This document shows, one piece after another, positions 58,885 to 64,000 of a stretch of 64,000 nucleotides of DNA. The notes under the pieces were generated by a model that was not told the DNA's origin, made no database searches, and saw only the letters and a program-made list of their open reading frames with translations. The stretch is from an uncultured Bacteroides sp. (GTDB lineage: Bacteria; Bacteroidota; Bacteroidia; Bacteroidales; Bacteroidaceae): NCBI GenBank assembly GCA_944322355.1, contig CALUOT010000004.1:21370-85369 (forward strand), in the 5' to 3' direction. The translations under genes were made by a program, and so were the position numbers. Every line of letters starts with the position of its first letter. Positions within the stretch are counted from its first letter, which is position 1.

Positions 58885-59016
58885 GACAAATTTACCCGCA
58901 AAAACCGCTTAACTACCCATGGAAGGTTGCTTGTTTACCCGTGGAAGAAGTAATGTTTTGCCTCGGAACATCGTATGTTGGGGCTTAAAACATCGTATGT
59001 AACGCGCCGGAAGCCT
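58885..59016 (+). repeat. 22-nt-period array, six units (TACCC type then ATGTT type)
   Basis: Unit boundaries at 58885, 58907, 58929, 58951, 58973 and 58995. Units 1-3 share TTACCC or CTACCC; units 2 and 3 also share GCTT and GGAAG. Units 4-6 carry TAATGTT, GTATGTT and GTATGTA, the last two in dyads with ACAT-CGT-ATGT as in the yqeY array. It has a 3+3 design like 3427-3558. No convincing gene follows closely. Confidence 0.65.
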
Positions 59017-59050
59017 GTTTTTTACAGTCTTTAACGTCTATCTCTCAGGA

Positions 59051-59179
59051 ATGGAAAAAACGAAGAGTCAGCCAAACGGGCCAATCGATGACTTTTTAAA
59101 AGATAATCCGGGATTTATCCAACCATTACGAAATGATTATGTACCTAGCCAACTGCCCGAAGGGCGGGGCGGTAGGTAA
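59051..59179 (+). CDS. Possible 42-residue ORF, probably a gene remnant
   Basis: ATG with CAGGA just upstream opens a frame starting MEKTKSQPNGPIDDFLKDN and ending in PEGRGGR. The last codons run into a repeat-like stretch (ACCTAGCC ... GGCGGTAGGT), so a longer gene may have been cut here. The first 30 residues look protein-like, but I recognise no family. Confidence 0.3.
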   Translation: MEKTKSQPNGPIDDFLKDNPGFIQPLRNDYVPSQLPEGRGGR

Positions 59180-59240
59180 AAAGAGGGTCGACCTATTTAT
59201 TTATGAACAAGGTCGCTCCGCGGCATGTTTTACCGACCAC

Positions 59241-59262
59241 CTCCCCCGTTATCGGGGGGGAG
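59241..59262. repeat. GC-rich hairpin
   Basis: CTCCCCCG and CGGGGGGGAG pair around TTAT with a bulge, inside GACCACC ... GGAGGTCC. Short inverted sequences of this kind are scattered in Bacteroides intergenic DNA. A smaller hairpin AGTGTC/GACACT with a T tail lies at 59472-59491. I see nothing else in 59285-59470. Confidence 0.6.
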
Positions 59263-59503
59263 AATAGGAGGTCCTTCACTAACGTTCCCTTAGACAATAA
59301 TCAACTACTTTCCAATTATTCCTTATCTTCATGACAGCTATTTTCAACGAATAGCAACAATATGTCGACCAACTCGGAGAAAGCATCTATCTATCTCTTT
59401 TATTTAACCAAAAGCAAACAGTCATATAAACTACAATAAAGACATCAAAGAGAAGGCTATATGTTAGAATCAGTGTCACAAAGACACTTTTAACTCGAAT
59501 CAT

Positions 59504-59534
59504 TTTGCTTTATTAAGAGAAGCCTCTATATTTG
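59504..59534 (+). promoter_or_regulatory. Promoter of the remnant susD / lipoprotein unit
   Basis: TTTG (59504-59507), a 19-nt spacer and TATATTTG (59527-59534) match fully. The expected transcript start (about 59541) falls at the very beginning of the susD remnant, as if a deletion had joined the promoter to the end of the gene. Confidence 0.85.
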
Positions 59535-59541
59535 CACCCGA

Positions 59542-59742
59542 CATTTCTTTGACGCAGCCACCGGCGCATACGATGCAAGCAGCTATGTGGCAGGCACGCT
59601 CTATACGCCCATCGATGTATTCAACCAAGTGGGCAGTAACCAGCTGCTGATGCGTTGGCCTTATCCCGAAAGTTCTTCCTCGCGCAACTCGAATGTGCCG
59701 GATTTCCCGGGATACACCACGCCTATCTTCTGGGCAGAATAA
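59542..59742 (+). pseudogene. 3' remnant of a susD gene (66 codons)
   Basis: An open frame without a start codon, beginning HFFDAATGAYDASSYVAG, then TLYTPIDVFNQVGSNQLLM and RWPYPESSSSRN, ending YTTPIFWAE and stop. This looks like the C-terminal end of a SusD/RagB-family lipoprotein, by its RWPYPxxE-like tail. About 90 percent of the gene and any partner susC are missing. Two lipoprotein genes of a type often found after susD follow after 36 nt. The assignment rests on family resemblance of the tail and on the neighbours. Confidence 0.7.
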
Positions 59743-59778
59743 ACAAGATTGTTACACCATATTATAATAGAAGGAACA

Positions 59779-60471
59779 ATGAAGAAATTAGCATATTTGA
59801 TGGCATTCGTGTTCACCTTGGCTCTGACAAGCTGTGGCGAAGACAGCACAGCAGGCATGACCGACATCACCTACTATGCAGAACTGACCCTGGAAGGTGA
59901 AACTACGATGTACGTGGACAAGGGAGAAGCGTACGAAGAACCCGGTTATTCGGCCGTCATGAACGGTGAAGACGTGACCGACCAAGTAGAAGTAACTTCG
60001 AATGTAGATACCTCCACCTCAGGAGTATATACCATTACTTACTCCATCGTTAATGAAGATGGTTTTTACACCACATCCACCCGTACGGTCATCGTACTCG
60101 ACCCCAACGACCCCATTGAAGGCTATTGGGATACGGACGAAAACAGTTACCGTGACTACGAAGGACAAACAGCTTATGGCGACAGCTATGAGATACTGAT
60201 CATCAACAACGGTGATGGCACTTACTATGTAGAAGACCTGCTGGGCGGCTGGTACTACTACCGCGCCGGATATGGATCAAGCTATGCCATGACGGGTAAT
60301 ATTGCCATCGATGGCAGTACGGTGACGCTGGTAGACAGCTACATTGCCGGCTGGGGGGATGGTCTGGATTACCTCGACCAAGGCACCTATGACGCCACTA
60401 CCGGAACCCTCTCCTGGCATGTCAGCTATGCAGGCTATTTGGAATTCTATGTAACCATGTATAAAAGATAA
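59779..60471 (+). CDS. Lipoprotein with Ig-like domain (DUF5011/BT_2262-like)
   Basis: An outer-membrane or surface lipoprotein of 230 residues with lipobox LTSC (Cys19). An Ig-like module (about 30-115) with YVDKGEAYEEPGYSAV, SGVYTITYSIVNEDG and TRTVIVLD resembles DUF5011/DUF5012 domains found beside SusC/SusD proteins. The C-terminal half (EGYWDTDENSYRDYEG, DGTYYVEDLLGGWYYYRAGYG, VTLVDSY) looks like a beta-rich ligand-binding domain. The ATG at 59779 is chosen because it gives a signal peptide. It is cotranscribed with the next gene. In complete loci of this type it would accompany a SusC/SusD pair; here that pair is reduced to a remnant. Confidence 0.8.
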   Translation: MKKLAYLMAFVFTLALTSCGEDSTAGMTDITYYAELTLEGETTMYVDKGEAYEEPGYSAVMNGEDVTDQVEVTSNVDTSTSGVYTITYSIVNEDGFYTTSTRTVIVLDPNDPIEGYWDTDENSYRDYEGQTAYGDSYEILIINNGDGTYYVEDLLGGWYYYRAGYGSSYAMTGNIAIDGSTVTLVDSYIAGWGDGLDYLDQGTYDATTGTLSWHVSYAGYLEFYVTMYKR

Positions 60472-60477
60472 CAGCAT

Positions 60478-61032
60478 ATGAAAAAAGCAATCTATTTACT
60501 GATGATAATCATCGCAGGGGTGACATTCACCTCCTGCGAAAAAGACGAGATAGGCGGCACGGCCTCCGAGGCCCTGGCCGGCGAATGGTATGTGACGGTG
60601 GATGCGGTGGACGATGCCGGCAACACGGTCTATGAAGACTTCTTCGGACTGGGCAACACCTTCCTGTTCACCTACAACACGGCCGCCGATGTGGCCACGG
60701 AAATGTACGTGAGCGACCAAGGCTATTTTTGGGATTATACCATTAAAGTGAGTTGCGATGTGGATGCCCTGACCTTTACCAGCAACGGAGACGTGACGAA
60801 CATGGTGGAGACAGACCCGGATGATGAAGTAGAAGGAGATGAATATTATTGCGACGTGAACATCGAAGACGGTCAGGTGATCTACGGTGCCGCCACCACG
60901 CCCAGCGGTATGCCGGCGGACAGCATCGTGTTCTATGTATCGTTCAGCGATGATGCCTACCCGGCAGCCTACGGGTACAGCAAATACAAAGTATCGGGCT
61001 ATCGCTACACCGGCTTCACCGCCGATGAGTAA
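60478..61032 (+). CDS. Lipid-binding-hydrolase-like (lipocalin-type) lipoprotein
   Basis: A lipoprotein of 184 residues (lipobox TFTSC, Cys20). After the anchor, EALAGEWYVTVDAVD begins a lipocalin-like beta barrel, with LGNTFLFTYNTAAD, FWDYTIKVSCDVDALTF and a very acidic stretch ETDPDDEVEGDEYY (about 111-124). The closing YGYSKYKVSGYRYTGF is typical for the Bacteroides lipid-binding/putative hydrolase lipoproteins that follow SusD genes. It starts 6 nt after the preceding gene. The ligand is unknown. Confidence 0.75.
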   Translation: MKKAIYLLMIIIAGVTFTSCEKDEIGGTASEALAGEWYVTVDAVDDAGNTVYEDFFGLGNTFLFTYNTAADVATEMYVSDQGYFWDYTIKVSCDVDALTFTSNGDVTNMVETDPDDEVEGDEYYCDVNIEDGQVIYGAATTPSGMPADSIVFYVSFSDDAYPAAYGYSKYKVSGYRYTGFTADE

Positions 61033-61075
61033 AGGCCAAGCACTTCCCTTTGGAGAAGCGTCTCCACTCAGTAGG

Positions 61076-61115
61076 AAGTTCTCTGCACCTTCCACCTATT
61101 TTCCGTGGAGAACTT
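61076..61115. repeat. Inverted repeat AAGTTCTC / GAGAACTT
   Basis: 8-bp arms with a 24-nt loop that adds CAC/GTG, 43 nt after the lipoprotein stop. A small palindrome GGAGA-AGCG-TCTCC lies just before it (61052-61065). The T-run is absent. Confidence 0.5.
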
Positions 61116-61158
61116 TACATTAGTTGTTTCTTAACTGATCAACAAAAGGGAAAAGGCA

Positions 61159-61188
61159 GCGGGTCATCTTCGTGAGAAGGTGACCCGC
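61159..61188. terminator. Terminator between the lipoprotein gene and the convergent XRE gene
   Basis: The stem GCGGGTCA / TGACCCGC is extended inward by TCTTC/GAAGG. It is followed by TTTAT on the + strand and lies 35 nt after the minus-strand gene's stop, so it may serve both directions. Confidence 0.7.
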
Positions 61189-61223
61189 TTTATCCATCAA
61201 TCATTTATCTGATGACCGAACAA

Positions 61224-61676
61224 TTACCTTACTTCCATAGCCTCGATCTGAGGTACGTTAGCTTTCTGCCCGTCAGGCTCGGCCTCCACCATAGCATTGA
61301 AAGGATGCTGATAGGAAGACATAAACTCGAGGATTCCCTTGGTCGGGAGGACACAAGCCGGCAAATGGTGATACACCACCCCCTTCTCCAAAAACTTCTT
61401 CTTCTTCCTGCTTTTTCCGATAGAAGAAGGCGACACGGCTTTGATATAAACGGAACGAAAATCTTTCGGTTGGGCAAACAGCAAATCATCGGCAGTAACC
61501 TCAAACACTTCCATCAACTTGCCCAACGTTTCATAATTGGGTTCACTCACACCTTTCTCATAATTCGAAATCGTGTTTGGCCTTACGCCAATCCTGTCGG
61601 CCACTTCGTACTGGTGATAACCTTTCAGCTTGCGGGCAAAAGCCAAATTCTTACTGAAAAAATTCTTTTTGTCCAT
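61224..61676 (-). CDS. XRE-family helix-turn-helix regulator
   Basis: A cytosolic regulator of 150 residues. The N-terminal Cro/CI-type HTH (about 8-66) reads LKGYHQYEVADRIGVRPNTISNYEKGVSEPNYETL. The rest is a short domain with a basic stretch GKSRKKKKF and a C-terminal part I do not recognise. No peptidase (S24) motif is seen. It diverges from the gene set at 62.4-64 kb, and a 22-nt-period array lies between them, so it may regulate that set. This is inferred from position only. Confidence 0.88.
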   Translation of the reverse strand: MDKKNFFSKNLAFARKLKGYHQYEVADRIGVRPNTISNYEKGVSEPNYETLGKLMEVFEVTADDLLFAQPKDFRSVYIKAVSPSSIGKSRKKKKFLEKGVVYHHLPACVLPTKGILEFMSSYQHPFNAMVEAEPDGQKANVPQIEAMEVR

Positions 61677-61790
61677 ATCCTACGTATATAGGCTGCAAGC
61701 CTTCCTCGCTTTCCGTTTGGATAGCGATTCCGCTGCCCTTGCGCTTGCAGCATTTACATCCGGCCTGTCACGCATTCATTTTAGGGTTAA

Positions 61791-61798
61791 CAAAGTTA
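61791..61798 (-). promoter_or_regulatory. -7 box of the XRE gene
   Basis: TAACTTTG on the minus strand (61798-61791), about 115 nt upstream of the start. No clear -33 TTTG at 19-21 nt, so the promoter is weak or activator-dependent. The rest of 61677-61960 shows nothing identifiable. Confidence 0.5.
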
Positions 61799-61965
61799 GC
61801 CATTTAATTTGGAAATCCTACTTTTTAGTTGTTAAAAAAGGATTTCAAAGGCTTCATATCAAGCTTATTTTTACGCACATCTTCACTCGACTTGTAAAAT
61901 AAGAAGATTTGGGGAGTTCATCCTCGGAATCGGCCTCACAAGCATCTCTACACAGGTTCGGAAAG

Positions 61966-62040
61966 GTTGCAAACATTCGGGCTTAATGTTGCAAACATAG
62001 ACCCCTTAGGTTGCAAACATTCGGACCTTATGTTTGCAAC
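61966..62040 (+). repeat. 22-nt-period array, GTTGCAAAC type, copy C
   Basis: Three GTTGCAAAC words at 61966, 61988 and 62010 and the exact inverse GTTTGCAAC at 62032-62040, all 22 nt apart. The flank ATTCGG after words 1 and 3 and the closing CTTA are shared with copies A and B, but the core changed from GTTACTAAC to GTTGCAAAC in all four sites together. It lies in the divergent region between the XRE gene and the 148-residue protein gene. Confidence 0.88.
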
Positions 62041-62147
62041 CTTATTTTTCCCACCTTTCTTCTTACTTTTCCTTCCTCTGTTTTGTCATTATTTATTCAC
62101 CACATAAAAATATAGTCGTTTTTTGTTCATAAAAAGTTCTCATAAAA

Positions 62148-62180
62148 TTTGGATATATATAATATGTATACGTATATTTG
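62148..62180 (+). promoter_or_regulatory. Upstream promoter of the 62.4-kb gene set
   Basis: TTTG (62148-62151), a 21-nt spacer and TATATTTG (62173-62180). It lies outside the inverted repeat described next, so it would keep its direction if that segment flips. Confidence 0.65.
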
Positions 62181-62218
62181 CATAGAGCATCATCGGATGC
62201 CCTCCTTTGATGAAAAGG

Positions 62219-62327
62219 TCGAGAACAAAAGTTCAAACTACTTGAGTTTTTTAACATTTTATATTTTGTCCGTTCGAATATACTTCTTATATTTGCCTAT
62301 GAGATAATCAAGGAACTTGATTCTCGA
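62219..62327. repeat. Imperfect inverted repeat around a promoter (possible invertible segment)
   Basis: The left arm TCGAGAA-CAA-AAGTTC (62219-62234) and right arm GAACTT-GA-TTCTCGA (62313-62327) are inverse to each other apart from the 2-3 nt in the middle. They are about 78 nt apart and enclose a consensus promoter (62265-62295), the layout of phase-variable promoters in Bacteroides. The arms are not perfect, so this is a candidate only. Confidence 0.45.
62265..62295 (+). promoter_or_regulatory. Promoter inside the inverted repeat, facing the 62.4-kb genes
   Basis: TTTG (62265-62268), a 19-nt spacer and TATATTTG (62288-62295) match the consensus exactly. It points toward the downstream genes, so the segment would be in the ON state as sequenced. 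Confidence 0.8.
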
Positions 62328-62330
62328 ACT

Positions 62331-62426
62331 ATGACATGGACACAACCTATTTCGCCGATAATTCAGGCCTGTATCAGTGAATGTGGTTTATCTCCCCGCT
62401 TGGGAGTTTTTCCCAAGGCTATGTGA
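62331..62426 (+). CDS. Possible 31-residue leader peptide
   Basis: ATG at 62331 opens a short frame starting MTWTQPISPIIQACISECG and ending GVFPKAM-stop, 30 nt before the ATG of the next gene. It lies in the leader of a promoter 35 nt upstream. There is no strong ribosome binding site. The frame is read-through of a structured region (CCCCGCTTGGGAG...CCCAAGG), so it could be an upstream regulatory ORF or chance. Confidence 0.35.
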   Translation: MTWTQPISPIIQACISECGLSPRLGVFPKAM

Positions 62427-62456
62427 AGAATTTAAATCAGTAAAAACGAAAACAAA

Positions 62457-62903
62457 ATGAAAAAGTACGTTTTCATTCTCAAAGACCATTTGGCCAACTA
62501 CCTCAAGGTGAAGTATGCCAAAAACATGAAAGGCGACATGCTTTGTCTGCCCGTCCGTTCACCCTTCTACCGATTTGTTCGCGATCGAGAATACGGTTAT
62601 ACACGCCGTAGCTTGACCTGTCCTGAAGGTAATCTGACAATGGGAATTATCTCCTTAGGAAATTCCAAGAGTTCAGCTTGGTATTATCAATTAAGTAAGA
62701 AGGATACGCACGAATTAGAGCGTATGATTGACCGCCAAATGCGTCAGGAATTACATGCTTTGATGAAAGCCAACCATCAGCGTGGCATTCCGTATGTGGA
62801 AACCGTCAACCGGTTCATGCTACAGTATGACATCCGGGGATTGACGGAAGATGCCTTCCTGCGAGGGTATCAACGCTTCAGAAACCGGGCAATACCGGAA
62901 TAA
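62457..62903 (+). CDS. Conserved-looking protein of unknown function
   Basis: A basic protein of 148 residues without signal peptide or membrane segment. It begins MKKYVFILKDHLANYLKVKY, with PVRSPFYRFVRDREYGYTRR in the first half and a helical second half with KKDTHELERMIDRQMRQELHALMKANHQRG and FLRGYQRF. I do not recognise the family. The many Arg/Lys residues would fit a nucleic-acid-binding role. It is monocistronic: it has a long leader with two promoters and ends at a perfect hairpin. It stands in front of an HU-like gene and an amidase, a set often found beside variable surface loci in Bacteroides. Confidence 0.7.
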   Translation: MKKYVFILKDHLANYLKVKYAKNMKGDMLCLPVRSPFYRFVRDREYGYTRRSLTCPEGNLTMGIISLGNSKSSAWYYQLSKKDTHELERMIDRQMRQELHALMKANHQRGIPYVETVNRFMLQYDIRGLTEDAFLRGYQRFRNRAIPE

Positions 62904-62908
62904 AAAGG

Positions 62909-62944
62909 AGGCGGGACTCATTTCTGCAAAGAAAAGTCCCGCCT
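62909..62944 (+). terminator. Terminator after the 148-residue gene
   Basis: A perfect 10-bp stem AGGCGGGACT / AGTCCCGCCT with a 16-nt loop, 5 nt after the stop, followed by CATTGCATTT. The remaining stretch to 63170 holds only a -7-like CATCTTTG (63087-63094). Confidence 0.75.
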
Positions 62945-63170
62945 CATTGCATTTATTAGGATACCTCCCACGAGCAGTTTGTCCGATTTCCCCCTTTCGT
63001 AATCTTCTTTCTAAACCCTCAGCGGGCCTATTTCCCCTCTCTACTCCCCACCATTTTTTGTCCAGACAGGTTCCACCAAAAAGCCTCATCTTTGCACTGT
63101 CATCAGCTGATAAGACAAAGAAAAAAATGAAACATCTAACCATTTTAAAAAAGAAAGGAGATTAAGAACC

Positions 63171-63683
63171 ATGACTATCCGTTATCGAAAAATCAAAAGA
63201 CATGCGCAACCTGCGGATCTTTCTTCTGAAATCCGCGTGTATCCGGTAGTAACCTACAAGTATGCTCGCGCAGCTACGCTCTCGGAAGTAGCCAAAAAGA
63301 TTGCCAAACAATCCATTTTAGGCGAGGGAGAAGTGTATAACCTGTTGAAGTATTTCTGTTCCTTGTTACAGGAAATCCTATTGGAAGGCAGACAGGTAAA
63401 CCTTGATGGGTTTGGATATTTCTTCCTGGCTCTGCAAGGAAACGGTGCCGAGACTGAAGAAGAGTTCACCACCAACGACATTACGGGAATCCGCATCTGC
63501 TTCCGGGCACACAACAACATCCGCATCCACAACGGAGCCACCACCCGTACGGAAGGGCTGGACTTCCTGGATGTAGACAAAATTCAACAAGGAAACGGTT
63601 CGGACATCAACGAAACGGAACCGGATGAAACCGACCCGGACGGAACCGGTGGCGACGACCAAGAAGAAGACCCCTTAGCATAG
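63171..63683 (+). CDS. HU-like DNA-binding protein (HU-HIG type)
   Basis: A histone-like protein of 170 residues. The HU fold is seen in LSEVAKKIAKQSILGEGEVYNLLKYFCSLLQEILLEGRQVNLDGFGYFFLAL (about 37-90, here given by position; key motif LDGFGYF). It has the N-terminal extension RKIKRHAQPADLSSEIRVYPVV usual in the HU-HIG group, and a long acidic tail (NETEPDETDPDGTGGDDQEEDPLA). A good AAGGAGA site precedes the ATG. In Bacteroides these genes often come before an amidase at the edge of capsule or other variable loci, as here. The role of the acidic tail is unknown. Confidence 0.88.
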   Translation: MTIRYRKIKRHAQPADLSSEIRVYPVVTYKYARAATLSEVAKKIAKQSILGEGEVYNLLKYFCSLLQEILLEGRQVNLDGFGYFFLALQGNGAETEEEFTTNDITGIRICFRAHNNIRIHNGATTRTEGLDFLDVDKIQQGNGSDINETEPDETDPDGTGGDDQEEDPLA

Positions 63684-63782
63684 CATGAACAAGGAGGGTG
63701 TGTCATCAGATGACAATATGATAACAGTCGTGCATGGGGACATGCCCTCATTCAAACTATCAACCTTTAAATTTTAATTGTT

Positions 63783-64000
63783 ATGAGACCTATTCATTAC
63801 CTCATCATCCATTGCAGCGCCACGCGCGCTGACCGCGACTTCCCGGTGGAACAACTAGAAGCCGCTCACCGGGCCCGGGGCTTCCGGGGCATCGGCTATC
63901 ACTACTACGTTCGCCGTGACGGCACGGTGGTCAACACACGCCCCATCGCCCGCATCGGTGCCCACTGCAAGGGTTACAATGCCCACAGTATCGGCATCTG
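63783..64000 (+). CDS. N-acetylmuramoyl-L-alanine amidase (3' end outside window)
   Basis: The first 72 codons of an amidase-2/PGRP-type protein without signal peptide. LIIHCSATRADRDFPVEQLEAAHRARGF holds the first zinc-ligand His and the helix, GYHHYYVRRDGTVVNTRP the second motif, and IGAHCKGYNAHSIGI the region before the catalytic site. The enzyme cleaves the amide between MurNAc and L-Ala in peptidoglycan. The HU-like gene ends 99 nt upstream; in the gap, GAGGGTGTGTC and GACATGCCCTC could form an imperfect hairpin. Phage endolysins and Bacteroides chromosomal genes both have this form. Pairing with HU-HIG favours the chromosomal type. Confidence 0.88.
   Translation, partial: MRPIHYLIIHCSATRADRDFPVEQLEAAHRARGFRGIGYHYYVRRDGTVVNTRPIARIGAHCKGYNAHSIGI

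Noticed and set aside
58593-58886. 97-codon frame upstream of the array at 58.9 kb
   Set aside because: No ribosome binding site, no promoter, no protein-like pattern; its end runs into the 22-nt array.

Overview
The window comes from a member of the Bacteroidaceae (Bacteroides or Phocaeicola). Three SusC/SusD pairs, a one-protein hybrid two-component regulator and many promoters of the Bacteroides type (TTTG, about 19-20 nt, TAnnTTTG) show this. The recO - tRNA-Glu - rpsT - gyrB block also fits. I cannot name the species.

Layout. 1-3.3 kb (+): the end of a peptide-export ABC transporter, its HlyD-type adaptor and a C39-like protein whose catalytic residues look lost. 3.6-4.1 kb (+): yqeY. 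4.2-39.9 kb (-): one large polysaccharide utilisation locus (PUL) for rhamnogalacturonan-I (RG-I). Read in its own direction it runs SusC, SusD, a second SusC and SusD, terminator; then a new promoter and PL22-like lyase, sulfatase, GH106 rhamnosidase, GH2, PL11, tandem CE12 acetylesterase, DUF6250/PL26-like protein, GH28, PL11, GH105, rhamnose mutarotase, and finally the hybrid regulator. 40.2-41.4 kb (+): a tyrosine recombinase. 41.9-47.7 kb (+): an orphan SusC/SusD pair. Then come an AAA/PD-(D/E)XK protein (-), a second GH105 with its own promoter (+), recO (-), tRNA-Glu, rpsT, gyrB and two small winged-helix paralogues (+), and a tricorn-type S41 peptidase (-). 58.5-61 kb holds a decayed SusC/SusD locus: a promoter joined to the last 66 codons of a susD, followed by two lipoproteins. 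61.2-64 kb has an XRE regulator (-), a 148-residue unknown, an HU-like protein and the start of an amidase (+).

How the PUL should work (family knowledge plus gene content): SusC/SusD pairs bind and import RG-I pieces; CE12 removes acetyl groups; PL11 and the PL26-like protein cut the backbone; GH105, GH28 and GH106 remove unsaturated galacturonate, galacturonate and rhamnose; GH2 trims galactose side chains; the mutarotase feeds L-rhamnose catabolism. The lead susC and the PL22 gene share an operator-like motif (GTACGATT on the coding strand, about 20-22 nt period) at exactly the same distance from their -33 boxes. This ties two transcripts to one activator, most likely the hybrid regulator.

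Most unusual signals: (1) a near-perfect 55-56 bp inverted repeat covering the starts of two divergent susC genes, with a tyrosine recombinase and both promoters between the arms, so inversion would swap promoters between two PULs; (2) a family of intergenic arrays with a strict 22-nt period, in at least six places, two nearly identical and one with the same architecture but a different core; (3) a duplicated intergenic block 38 kb apart in direct orientation, one copy directly after the recombinase; (4) a possible invertible promoter ahead of the last genes.
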